DNA of 64,000 nt from Zeugodacus cucurbitae (taxonomy: Eukaryota > Arthropoda > Insecta > Diptera > Tephritidae), in contig NC_071670.1 in assembly GCF_028554725.1 (NCBI RefSeq), positions 4,712,001 through 4,776,000 of the forward strand, read 5' to 3'. Positions within the stretch are counted from its first letter, which is position 1. Each line of letters begins with the position of its first letter. Position numbers and translations under genes: made by a program. This document shows positions 35,129 to 46,757 of the stretch, piece after piece. The notes beneath the pieces are model-generated. The model was not told where the DNA came from and did not search any database. It worked only from the letters and a program-made list of their open reading frames with translations.

Positions 35129-36280
35129 ATACGACAAAGAAGCTTCGGTAGTTGGTTGTTATTGGTGAGGCGTGATGGGTTTGTAGGCGTCGCGAAATAA
35201 TTTCAGCGCTCTCTAGGAAGTAAAGTTAGGAAATTGATAAATTTATGTTTCATTTCTCAAATAATTCCAAAGCTTTAGGATTTTTTTTTGATAGACGATT
35301 ATTTTTTTTAGCTAACGACTCCTTTTTATAAAAAAATACTCTATGACGTGATATGAAAACACGCACAATTTTGACATTTAGGCAAAGTAAAAATATGATT
35401 TCCAAAGCGTTCCACTGCCATAAGTTGTATTTAGTTCATACTAACTACATAAAAATGTTTTGTTACAGCCAAATTAATATACCCGGTAGAGAGGTATGCT
35501 ATTTTATTGTTTTTAATTCAAAGCCGTTCCATTCCCAGTTCGTGACGCACAATTTTTTACCAGAGTGATAATGATATAATAAAAAATTTTAACAACAAAC
35601 ACAAGTACAATTTTTTTTGAGTGTTTTGTGAATTCCATTTCGTTCCTCTCCGATTCCACACCGTTCCGCACTGTATTTGATAACTTTTAACGAGGTTTCG
35701 TTTAAAGCAATTGCGTTTCTCTATAATTTCAATTAATTTCGCATTATACTCTACATTGTTTCAATGATGTGTTCCAATTCCATTTCATTTAATATTTTTT
35801 CTAACATAATGCACCAAATTGATATACAATTTTTATTGTTGACGTGTCTGGTACAATTATATAGAAGTTCCACTTCCGCTTCGTTCCGTTCCGATTCCAC
35901 ATCGTTCCATATAACATTTTTCAATCAAAACTTTGTTTTATATAAGAACTGTAATATTTTAAGTATTTTTTTGTACTTTAAAACACATTTCGTTTCAATG
36001 CCAATGCAAATATTCCACTTATCTGCCTACCCTCTAACGCCACACAAACTCGTCTACCAACACTAACCACCAACTCAGCTTTAATGTAGCCACTTTTGCT
36101 GTGCCCAACCAACAACTACGCACACATTATCTAATATTCGTACCCGCCTAACTGTATGTTGCCACAAATGTATGTGAGTGACTTATTACCGCGCAGTATT
36201 TGTTAACCACCTAAAAGTATGCTTTACTATTTGAACCAAAAAATATGTATTTGTGTGTCGAAATCGAAACTAACATGCCT
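35129..36280 (+). repeat. gprs 3' region with TTCCATTTCGTTCC-type cores
   Basis: Words such as ATTCCATTTCGTTCC, CGATTCCACACCGTTCC and CACTTCCGCTTCGTTCC cluster at about 35521, 35634, 35655, 35775, 35870 and 35985. They are separated by AT-rich sequence. Open frames here are by-products of the T-rich repeats. Confidence 0.6.
35578..35583 (+). terminator. Candidate polyadenylation signal for gprs
   Basis: AATAAA lies about 450 bases after the TAA at 35126-35128, within a TAATGATATAATAAAAAA context. It is the first good match noticed downstream of the BTB gene. Confidence 0.4.
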
Positions 36281-38285
36281 TCAACTGTCACATTCACCCC
36301 CATTTGAATAAAAATTATATAGAAAATTTATAATAATTGAAATATATATTAAAATTTGAGGAAGAATTTTCGAAAACCTTAAAGAGAGTATAGAGCAAGC
36401 AAATTGCCAGCGAGAGAATTTTTGTGCTGAATGAGAACAGAATATGAACCTAAAACGCTTACTGAAAAACAAAGACTAATATAAAACTTTTTTTTTAATT
36501 TAACGGTTTATTGGTAAAAAAAAATATTGAAAGAATAATGGAAAATATTTGTAAAAAATATATTAATTTACTACACACTTGAAAAAAAAATATTATAAAT
36601 AAAAAAACAATAAAAGTTGTTTGGTGAAAAGCCAAAAAAACATTCTTACCGTTAAATGTGTATAAAAAATTAAAATAAAAGTAAAATTAATTTAGAAATC
36701 GCGCATTTTTTGTGTAATTAATTGTGAAAAAAAAATTTAGTAAATAATTAGGAAAATTTATATGTGAAATACCTAAGAAAAAATTACAACAAAAAAAATA
36801 AATATTATATTATATAATATATACATATGTACCTATGTAATTATAGCTATACATATATACCGTTATATAAAACGTTGCACACGCAAAACACAGAAACAAC
36901 TAAGATATAGTAAAATATACCCTTATATACTATATATTAATTCCATGTATAAAATATATTAACTATATATATATATGTATGTATGTACATAGCCACGTTT
37001 TACAAGTATAAGTGTATATTTGTCGCAAAACAAAAAATAAAATAAATAATAATAAAAAATAGTTTCAACCCGGCTGAATTTTTAAAACAGCACTTTTTTG
37101 CAGCTAAAAATAAATTTCAAAAATAAATACAAATATTCGAAAAAAATTAAAAATTAAATATTTAAAAAATATTTAAAAGGAATATAAAAAAAAATCCAAA
37201 AATTTAAAAAAAAAATATTATAAATTGTATATGTGTGCTGTAAAAAATATATGTATATGAAGACACACACAGAAACTTATATATTGACAAAGCGTACCTT
37301 TAAAGCAGAAAAAAATTAAAAAAAAATAAAATTAATAATAAATTAAAAAAAATAATAAACATAATAATAAAAAAATTAAAATTAAATAAAAAAAGAATAA
37401 AATTGTATATTGTAAAATCTGGCAACTACAAGTACACATATAGCTAAATATTTATACATAAAATCAAATGAAAGGAGAATACAAACTGAAATAAACATAA
37501 AAAAGTAAGAAACGAAAAAAGTATTTTTAAAAATACAGTTTTTGAAAAAAACAGTGAAAATTGCTTAAATAAAAATACAAAAACAAATATGTGCAGACAT
37601 ACACACTACCACAGAAAGAAAACAACCAAAAAATAAATAAAATACAGTTAATAATAAAAAATTAAATATTTGTAAAAAGCAACAATAAATACATATAAAT
37701 AAATGGAAATTAAAAAAATATATATTGAAATTAAAAAAATATTAAAAAAAAAATATTTAAAATAAACAAAAAATGTTTAAAATAAAAACCACAAATATTT
37801 AAAATAAAAACAAAAAAATATATGTAATTACAAAAAATTTTCAAAAACCAGTTCTCGACAAATTTTGATACGATTTAGCATTTAGACGAAAAAAACACTA
37901 CAAACAAAAAGCAACAAAACAAAATCGCGCAAAATTTACTACAAACGCATAAATTTATTATACATTATGTTTGTACATACGGCATATAAGTAAATATGTA
38001 CAAATAAAACAACAAAAAAATATATATAAATAATAATAAATAAAACAAAGATATATATATGTATAAAGAAGTAAAATAAAAACACTTTAAGCATGTACAT
38101 ATGTACAAACATAAGCATAGGTATTCAAACGCCAATGGAAGTCCAGTGTTACTAAATACATAGGCAGATAAACAGAAATTGGTTGAAAGCGGTTTGTTAA
38201 CGGCAGTGCAGGTGTGGGTAGTGTAGTAGCAATTAAACAGAGAAACGAAATTGAAGTTTTAATAAACTTTTTTGTAATTTTTGTT
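36281..38285. other. Very AT-rich gene-free DNA
   Basis: Mostly A-rich on the plus strand, with AAATAAAA, TATATA and AAAAATAT words and short TA runs (for example 36805-36825 and 36965-36980). No frame with a domain was found. Possible roles such as a 3' UTR or an intron cannot be judged. Confidence 0.5.
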
Positions 38286-40830
38286 CCGATTCCACTTCGT
38301 TTCAAACGTTAAAAATTCAAATATTTTACACTGATAAATTGGATCTATCAAAAACACAACAATAAACAATACTTTTGTTCCGATTCCATTTCGTTTCAAG
38401 CAGTAAACACTGATCTAAAGCACTAACTATATGTAATCCACCCTATTTATGCAATATTTTACATTTCCACAATGTTCCACTTCATTCTCATTTCGTTCCG
38501 CCCCATTCCATTTCGTTTCGGAAGTTTTTAAAGTAATTTTAGTGCGTTTAAGACAAATTGGAATGGTTTTGTAGCAAAATTAAACAATTTCAGCGAACTT
38601 GAGGTACTATTTTATTTAAGTTTAAGTAATTTTACATACTACAATTACGTAATGTACTATTTTAATTGAATTTTATATACCATTTTATTTATTATTTACA
38701 ATTTCTATTATTTTTCTGCACTTTTATTAATTTCCATTTCGTTTCGGTCCAATTCCAATTCGTTTCAACTTATACTTTTTCAATTTCTTTTTTACTTTTT
38801 TCGCTATATAAAACAATTTCACATAATTTTCTTCTGATAAACTAACATTTTTATTCCGGCACATTTTAATTTCTGTTCCAAGAATATCGTTCCATTACTT
38901 TACTGCTCCACAACAGTTTTTTGATTAAGATTTTTTTAAAACAAATTCACATTATCAGTTATGACTATTTTATTAAACTGTGTTCCATTTCCATTCTGTT
39001 CCTGTCGTGTTTTAAGCTCAAAAATTCTTAAAATAATTTTATTCGCATATTTATGTTCCATTTCCACTCCGTTCCACTACTAAAATTTTTATTAAAAACA
39101 TTTTACGGGTGTATTCTGCACTACCCACCACCACTGCCGCTAGCTAACTGAAGTTTTTGTACAAAATTTTTGGTTTATTTAATTAAATTTTTGAATTAAC
39201 AGTGGCCACAACTCAACTGGAGAATAGCTCATCAAAATATTTGTGCTGTTAAATGGTAATTAATGAACATACTATATACATATGTAACAAAAAATAGTAA
39301 ATTGTCTATAAAGTGTGTATAAAAAAGAGAGTTCATGAATATATAGTACATACATAGAAACAAACAAAACCTACACCAACACATAACGCATACATACATA
39401 CAAACACAATGAAACATATGAAAGAAATGCATTCGAAATAAATGTAACCCACCAATGTATAAAGAAAAGAGAGTATTAATAAATAAATATGAATAAACAA
39501 AACTTAAACCGAGATTGTAAGCATAAATAGATAAGTATATATGTAATTACAGTAAAACCATGCTAAAAGTGACAAATTGGAAGCAAATTATATTAAAAAA
39601 TATAAACAAAATTTTTTTGTTATGCAAAAATATGAAGCGGAAGCCACCAAAGGCAGCCACAGTATAATAAACGTTAGATAACAGTTAAAAAAACAACAAC
39701 AGAAAATAAATAATTTCCAGCTGTTCCCCTTGCAAACAAAAAAACTAACAAAGAAGCGCTTACATGTTTTCCACAAAATTATTTTAAAAGCATACATATG
39801 TGTACCGTACAAATCTGTTTGTTACAACAACAGTTCAATATGAAAACAATTTATCAAAAAAATGTGCAGTCCAAAACCTGAATTGAAAAATACAAAATAA
39901 AATTATAAAAAAATACATTTAACCAATTTGTGTGCATGTGCTCCTCTTGCGCTGTTATACAGTCTCAATGTAAATGATTACAATAAAAACAGCAAAAATC
40001 AGCAGTAAAAAGACAAAACTTGCAAACATTTCTTCTACACACAACACTCACACACACAGACCCCAAGCAAACATGTTAACACCTATACACATAAAATGAT
40101 TGTAAAAAACTGCATAATAAATGCATGAGACATTGAAAATAAAATACGCTGAATATAAAAAAATTTGAAAAAAATATGTGAAATTACTTAGTTTCATTTC
40201 CACTTCGTTCCAACAGTGTTTCATACTATTTTCGTACATCTGAAAATATTTATAGTGGCATTATATGAATTTTTTCCAAATGTTTCAATTCCATTTCGTT
40301 CCGCCAATGTTTCGTTTCCAATTTTTCAATATATGACATTTTCACTTCGTTCCAACATTGTTACTTACTATATTTATACATCAGATAAAAATTTTAGATG
40401 CATTATTTTAATTCACGCCTACTTTACAATTCACGCCACTCTGATTTGCCTCGCCCCATAAATTTTGAACCTTAGACCTTGCTACCACATTATCCAACTT
40501 TGATTCCACGATTAATATTTCCGTTTCGTTCCTATATAAATAGACCTTGCTTCCACATTATCCAACTTTGATTACATGATTAATATTTCCATTTCGTTCC
40601 TACATAAATAATTTTTTTATCAGTTTCATTTTCGGTTCTAAATTTTATTGGGTTTGATTCGTATTCTACTCCATTTCCATAAAAACTTTCATCAGAAGTA
40701 ATTTATTCGTTCCAATTTCTTTCTGTTCCGATTTGTATAGCCTTTTTATATAATTTCGCAAGATTTTTTGTATCTGATGTTTTATTTTGTATTTCTTTAT
40801 AATTTTTTCCTGTTCCATTTTCATATCGTT
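38286..40830 (+). repeat. Dispersed TTCCATTTCGTTCC-type cores
   Basis: Cores of the form TTCCATTTCGTTTC or TTCCACTTCGTTCC occur near 38287, 38380, 38475-38514, 38730-38761, 38870, 38985, 39057, 40195, 40285, 40345, 40520, 40588 and 40805. They are often doubled (CGATTCCACTTCG, CCAATTCCAATTCG). Spacing is irregular, with several intervals near 94-122 bp. The DNA between 39100 and 40190 lacks the core and shows no gene. Confidence 0.65.
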
Positions 40831-40884
40831 CCCAATTTTACGATGTTTCATTACATCGATGTCAATCGGATTCCATAAATCTTC

Positions 40885-41270
40885 TTATCCTCTATATATA
40901 AGAATGGGTGGGATAAGGGAAATTATCCTTAGTGGTCCCAGCGTAGAATTTCCTGCTAAAAGAAAAAGGAGGTCTAGAAACTCAGACTTTTCAGGAAACA
41001 GCAAAGCCATCTCTCTTCGCATCCTCCATATATAAGAATGGATCTCATACTTTCTTAGTAGTATCAGCCCAAAATTTTCTGCTGAAAAAAATAGGTCTAG
41101 AAACTCAGATTTTTCAGGAAACAGGGAAGCCATATCTCTTCGCATTCTCCATATATAAGAATAGATCTCATACTACCTTAGTATTTTCAACCCAAAAATT
41201 CCTGATTAAATAAACTAGCTAGAAACCCAGGTTTTCCAGGAAACAGGGAAGCCATATCTCGACGGAGTCT
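40885..41270. repeat. Three-unit tandem repeat, unit about 124-132 bp
   Basis: CTCCATATATAAGAAT-type text begins near 40891, 41023 and 41147. Each unit continues through GGTCTAGAAACTCAGA-TTTTCAGGAAACAG and GAAGCCATATCTCTTCGCA. Identity is high, so this is a young array with the same period as the decayed arrays. The minus-strand 86-codon frame across it is repetitive and not a gene. Confidence 0.9.
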
Positions 41271-42031
41271 CAAATCTAACACCAATGTTATACCTCAGCT
41301 TTATGAGTCTGAATTTCACATGTTCCGGTTGAAGATGTACGTCAATCCGACAGATGATCTACATTTGAGGATGCGGAAGGCCTAATATTGGCGCTGGGCA
41401 GATTTTTTCGAACCAAATCAGATTTCCTGTGGTGTAATCCTTTATGAAGACAGTCTCTTTTTGGACTTATACTGATCTTAAAAATTGCACAAAAATGTTC
41501 ATAATCATTCCTTTAATTGAGTGGACGCTCTTCGGCCTCGAAGAAAAGCAAATTGTTGTCCGTTCTGCTTGAGGGTTATTGCAGTTCTTTCCAAAAATCT
41601 TCAGGTCTTCTCGACACCCACGCCACCAGCTGAACTCACTACTTTCCTGCCGAGAAATTGTTTCGAGCTATCAGCGCTTGAAATCTCAACAATTTTATTT
41701 TCCAAACAGAAAACGTCATTTCCATTGTAAAATATTTTCTATAAATTCAATCGCGAGCAAAAAATTTCGAGAAATTTTTGTTTTTGTACAAAAAAATTAA
41801 GTTCAAATAAATGCTAACTTTTAAAGTTTGATTTTATTTACGCCAAAGTCACAACTCAAAATTAAATGTCCGTTAAAATTCAAATTCTATACGCAAATCA
41901 CACACCTTCAGCAACAACAACATAGAACTGTTACAATTTCATTTGCCCCAAACCGACGTACAGCAGAAGCTCGCTTGAAAATTTAAAACTCTCCCTCTCT
42001 ATAAATAAAATTTGGGACACGCGACGCGATT
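41271..42031. other. Upstream region of the MADF zinc-finger gene
   Basis: No gene was recognised between the repeat array and the ATG at 42032. The last 200 bases are the likely 5' UTR and promoter, but no core promoter element is clear enough to call. Confidence 0.4.
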
Positions 42032-44270
42032 ATGGACGCAACAGCTGCCACGCAACAGGTCTGTATCAATACGAGATCGCCAAGTTCGTACAATATTGTT
42101 TGTAATAAATGCAATACGTTGCCGAAGTTCGCAAACTACGATGAGTTTTTGGATCATAGTCGCGCGGAGCATGGACCCACAGTACGACGTGTGAGTGCGA
42201 CACATGTTGTGTAAATTTTTGATAAGAATCCCACTCATTTACGTAAATATTATACTCTTTCTCACACAGAGCGCGCTTTCCATTGTAGCGGAGGACACGC
42301 TGGTTTCCGCACGCGGCAGTGTAAGTTGTGCGCCGTTACTGAACCAACTTAACCACCGAAGTTACGACTTCTCTCCTTGCAGATCTCTCACCTGAGTACG
42401 CACAGTTGCGCCAGTCCCACCTACACCGGCTCCTCGCTCTCCAACAACGTCTCCGACAACCACTTCGACCTCAACACGCTCAAGCGCCAGTGTTTGCTGG
42501 ATGTCATCGAGCTGCTGAATAAGTGTTTCTGCATTTGGCATCGTCCGTCGCGCGCCAGCATGCCGCGCAGTGAGCGTCTTCACGCTTACCAATTGTTGCT
42601 GCGGAAATTGCGCGATCATATGCCCTTCGTGACGTTTCGTGATGCGCGCAGTATTGTGCGCCAGATAATACAGATTTATCTGCGGCAGCTGCGTTCGGGC
42701 GATATCGCTGGCGCTGCTTCCAAAACCCATGTGGACGATGACGCCGCGGATGAATGGCGTGTGTCGCGTCAATTGCGCGCTATGAAATCCAAAGCGGTGC
42801 TAGATAAACTCGCCTTTTTGCGCGGCTGTGATGATAAAGATGTGGAAGAGCTCGTGCCGGATAAGCTCTGCTCGTTCTGCAATATCGGCTTTCATAACAC
42901 CGAGACGCTGTGGACGCACATGGTGAGCGCGCATTTGCCAGCGCGTAAACAGCAACGCAACAATTATATAACTACGGACTCTGTGCCTTCGGAATCCACA
43001 ATGGATACGCTGTGTTCGAGTGGTAGACGTAGCCGGGTATCGCGTTCCACCATCGATACCGAAACGGACAATACGCAGCAGTCACAAACTGTTTCAGAGC
43101 CGACTAATCTGAGACGCAGTCGTCGACGTCGTCGTGGCATATGGCGTAATAGACAACGCGTGCGTGCCAAAAATAAGCTGGTATCCCTGAAGCAGGTACG
43201 TATAGCAGGTTCCATTTAAAAAGAAGCTCTTTAAGCGGTTAATATTTTGCTTAATTTTAGCTACGTCAAAGTCGTCCATCGACAAAACAAATCAGCAGTG
43301 AGGGAGACTCTATCAGCGTAAGAACCAAAGTAAGTGCTAAGCTCGCTTAAAGAGTTCGCTTTCGTTTCGCTTAAGTTCTATGTAACCTCTATGTCCTCCA
43401 CAGTCCTCCAGCTATCACCTCGCCGACTACACTGATGAGTTCCTCGAGCAGTTCATCGATCTCTACCGTGAACAGCCATGCCTGTGGTACGCGAACTCGC
43501 CGGAATACCGCAATCGCAAGCTGCGCCAAGCCGCCTACGAGCTGCTGCACAAGAAGTATTGTCAGTTGCGCAATGTGCCAGCCGTCAGTCTCACCAAAAT
43601 CAAATCCTTAATACGTAGCTTACGTTACTACTATGATCGGCTACAACAACCGCATACCGATCGCTTTCGCAGTAAAATTTGGCAACGCATGTCATTCATC
43701 GATACAGGTGGTGCGAGACCGACGCGTAAACGTAGTCACAGCGCAGACTCATATCAAACCATCGTATACGATTGTAGTGAATGTCCGCGTAAATTTAAAC
43801 GTCCCACAGCGTACGCCAAGCACATACTTAGAACGCATCCGCCGACCGAGTGTCCGCCGTGTAATGAGAATTTCAACAACGCCGATGAGCTCGTGCATCA
43901 TCTACTCTATATGCATCGTAAGGAAACGGATTGTCCGCTGTGTAAAGAAGGTCATAATGATTGGCGCTCGGCGGATCATCTCAGTCAACACTTCTTCGAC
44001 CACCGTTGTCCAACCTGCGCGGAGATCTTTCGTGATGGCAACAACTATCGACGGCATCGCGCCAAGTGTCGCAACATAAATCGTTTCCATTGTAAGCATT
44101 GTACTTCGAAGTTTACCAGCACTATAGATTTTAAACGCCATGCGAAGGCCACACATCAGGAGGATCGTCCGTTTCGTTGCGAGGATTGTGAACTTAGTTT
44201 TAAGTATCTCGCGCCATTGATAAAACATCGGCGGCTACACAAACGTATGCAATCGTATTTTGCGTCGTGA
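42032..44270 (+). CDS. MADF-domain and C2H2 zinc-finger protein, five exons, 652 residues
   Basis: Exons: 42032-42190, 42270-42320, 42383-43195, 43261-43329 and 43404-44270; all introns are short, GT-AG and phase 0. An N-terminal C2H2-like finger (CNKCN to HSRAEH, residues ~24-48) is followed by a MADF-like helical segment (LDVIELLNKCFCIW onward), a lone finger (CSFCNIGF to HMVSAH) and a very basic stretch (LRRSRRRRRGIWRNRQRVR). A second, clearer MADF domain follows (FLEQFIDLYREQPCLWYANS), then about six C-terminal fingers, beginning YDCSECPRKF and ending FRCEDCELSF with HRRLH. One finger (CPTCAEIF to HRAKC) is C2HC. MADF domains are Myb-like and bind DNA or partners, so a nuclear DNA-binding regulator is likely. 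I do not recognise a named Drosophila orthologue. The exons are markedly more GC-rich than their surroundings. Confidence 0.9.
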
Positions 44271-44525
44271 GCGTGACTCTTGGGGGAGCTCAAGTATACC
44301 ATGTGAGCTGACTGACGATATCGCAGCTCTAAGGTTTAGTTTTAGATGGAAAATTTTAAGTTGAATTAAAATAAGCAGCAACACAAAATGTGTATAACTA
44401 TAGTTATTCTTGCGGATGGCAGACCAAACTGAAGTTAAGTAAAGTATTAAGACGAAGAGAACGAAGATCGAGCCAAAGACCGTTGACCGCGCTGACAACA
44501 GAATTTACTTTCATAACAACAAATT

Positions 44526-44531
44526 TTTATT
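44526..44531 (-). terminator. Candidate polyadenylation signal of the acidic Kazal gene
   Basis: AATAAA on the minus strand, about 105 bases beyond the stop codon at 44635-44637. Confidence 0.5.
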
Positions 44532-44634
44532 AGACTATTTCTAAGCACAAGGCACGAATATAACAAGATTTATAGCTAGAAACGAGAAAATCTCTCTTCA
44601 ACAAACACAAAAAGTTAGTAGCTTCTGTGGCTAA

Positions 44635-45566
44635 TTATTCCTCATCTTCTGCAAGTTCTTCCGCATGATCCCTTTCAGCCTCAGCGTCATCAGCTTCTGC
44701 TTGCTTATCATCCAAGTCAGCTTGATCTTCCAGATGTTCCAGATCGTCGATGTTGTGATGTTGGATCGCATTTATCTCACCACTCTCACCGCTCTCACCA
44801 CTATTATGGATTTCGGCATGCTCGTCACTCTTGTCGTTACTGGCGTCATGTTCTTCTGCAATCGCACCAACCTCTTCTTCGCCATTATCTTCTTCATGTG
44901 CACCCTCCTCCTCTTCATTTTCGCCATTATCTTCAGCATGTGCACCCTCCTCTTCTTCACTTGGTACTTCCTCAACAATTTCTTCTTCGCTCTCAATGGG
45001 CACATCTCTACTCTTACGTCCTACAATGCTTTTGTCGGCTTTCGAGGAACAAGGACCGCTATGTAGGAAACGTACTCTAGGCACTTCTGGAAGTGGAAAT
45101 AGAAAAGGAACTTCAGAGTGTGTATTGCAACTGATCACTGATCCCACAATAAATCTTCTGGTAAGCTCATGATCTTCCCTGTATCCGTAGGCTACACCGG
45201 GTTCTAGAGTTCAACGGAGTCCTACATACAATCCGGAACCCGCCATATAACGCTACTTGTGATCAGTTATTGGTATTACCCGATTGAAATCCTCCCCATT
45301 TACTTACTCTGACCCAAGGAACGCTGCAATGCCGAGGAACATCTAATCTTATTGTTGAGAACACAACGGGAAGGCACGGTTACGTGTTCACCATCAACTA
45401 TCGCACAAACTGGCATGTATAGGCGCGGACACACGGTCTCCCTACATAACGGTTGCGGTGCAGCAGCTTCGGAGAGATTATCCAATTCGGACGATGCTTC
45501 ATTGGCGAAAATATGAGCTGGCGAGCTCACAACGGCAAGGATTACTAAGCAAGTGTAGGCACGCAT
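44635..45566 (-). CDS. Secreted Kazal-type protein with long acidic tail, two exons, 236 residues
   Basis: Exons on the minus strand: 45566-45308 and 45086-44635. The donor GTAAGT and acceptor TTCCACTTCCAG leave matching phase 1, creating a Lys codon at the join. The first ~21 residues (MRAYTCLVILAVVSSPAHIF) are a signal peptide. The six-cysteine Kazal module follows: LCRETVCPRLYMPVC, SRCVLNNKIRCSS and, in exon 2, FLHSGPC, with the intron between Cys5 and Cys6. Kazal modules usually inhibit serine proteases; the spacing here is non-classical, so inhibitory activity is not assured. The remainder is a Glu/Asp-rich tail with an imperfect duplication around EEEEGAHAEDNGEN. It is a likely paralogue of the gene at 47.0-47.6 kb. 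Confidence 0.85.
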
Positions 45567-46055
45567 TTTCTCAAATCGTTAATTACTTGTTAATTATTTT
45601 TTAATAAAAATATACACTGAAAGCACCGTTACTAGGCTTTGAGACACTATTGAATTTGTGATATAACACTGCTCGAACTCAAGCGCTTTTAAATGAATCA
45701 CATGAAGGTTAAAGCGCGTTATCGAGCAAAAAAGTATGCCAACAACTGTATAAATAACGGTTGGGAAAACTAACAGTACGGTTTGTTTGTATAACTTGGG
45801 AGTTTGAAACGAGTTTCAAATATATTCAAGGTTGAAACTTTATTTGATTTGCGAAAAAAAAGTGGCACAAAGCATCACATTGACGGCCAGTCCTTGGGAA
45901 AGTTCAAATTACAAGATAGATGGTTTTAACAATACTGTAAATATTTGTTATATAAAGAGTGAAAAACAGTCGACAGTTAATTTCTGAAAACTAGCTCAAC
46001 CACAATGGTTTTAGGCAGTCTCCGACAGATGGCCTTTACATCAGCTCGGCCAAAT
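45567..46055. other. Upstream region of the acidic Kazal gene
   Basis: Likely holds the promoter of the minus-strand Kazal gene. A TTTAAAAG word (minus strand) near 45685-45695 could serve as a TATA-like element but is unproven. No gene was recognised. Confidence 0.35.
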
Positions 46056-46290
46056 CACAGCGACATTACATAAGCTAATCGACAGGAATGAGGGCTCGAG
46101 ATGCGATCTGGCAACCCAATGCTTCACACAGCGACATTACATAAGTTAATCGGCATAAATGAGAGCTTGAGATGCGACCTGGCAATCCGAAGCATCCTAC
46201 ACATTGAAGCGTCTTGAACCCACAGCGACATTACATAAGCTAATCGACAGGAATGAGAGCTCGGGATGCGATCTAACAATCCGGCTTTCT
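46056..46290 (+). repeat. Three direct repeats of a 70-94 bp unit
   Basis: CACAGCGACATTACATAAG begins at 46056, 46127 and 46221. Each copy continues with TTAATCGGCATAAATGAGAG or variants, then GAGATGCGA(T/C)CT and GGCAATCCG-type text. The third interval is longer because of an insertion containing ACATTGAAGCGTCTTG. No protein is encoded. Confidence 0.85.
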
Positions 46291-46575
46291 AAAAAAAAAA
46301 GAATACGATGAACGAATCAGAAACTCATGAAATAAACAAGCGGGTTGAACTCGAAAAGGTTCCTGGAAAAGCATGCTTATTAGAAGAGAGTGAAAATAGA
46401 AGAAATCCAGTTCTACCATTATTCAAGAAAACTACAATTACTGGGACGAACGGTTCTAGCTACCTCATGGTAGCTACTGAAACCACGACAGATTCCCATA
46501 TAAGTCATAGGCTGCAAGATGTTTGCTCCAGTCAGTCCGAACAAAAAGGTTTGACTCAGACTTAAGCCGACTAAG

Positions 46576-46757
46576 GAGTCGTTTCCGGTTATTTCCCGTT
46601 AGTCGGCTTTGATGACAACATGGAGTTCCTTTCTTTTAAACAGGGCTTTATTAACTAGCTAACATTCGTGTAGCAGTTACAAGAGCTCTATGTAAAAGGA
46701 AGTAACTCCATCTTGTCATCGAAATCCGCTGACGGGAAGTAACCGGAAACGGTTCTC
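46576..46757. mobile_element. MITE-like element with ~58-bp terminal inverted repeats
   Basis: The left end (46576-46633) reads GAGTCGTTTCCGGTTATTTC and continues to ATGGAGTTCCTTTC. The right end (46699-46757) is its reverse complement with about nine differences, including one indel. About 65 bp separate the arms. Size, long inverted repeats and lack of coding capacity fit a non-autonomous DNA transposon. No clear target-site duplication is visible, so the superfamily is not assigned. Confidence 0.75.

Noticed and set aside
40885..41145. 86-codon minus-strand frame with internal peptide repeats
   Set aside because: It is produced by the ~125-bp tandem repeat staying in frame, not by a gene.
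44665..45172. Plus-strand frames of 60-133 codons, Ser-rich or hydrophobic
   Set aside because: Antisense to the acidic tail of the Kazal gene; GAA/GAG codons read backward give Ser and Phe/Leu runs.
46308..46565. 85-codon plus-strand frame between the Kazal genes
   Set aside because: Peptide has no family resemblance, no signal peptide, and lies between repeat and MITE sequence.
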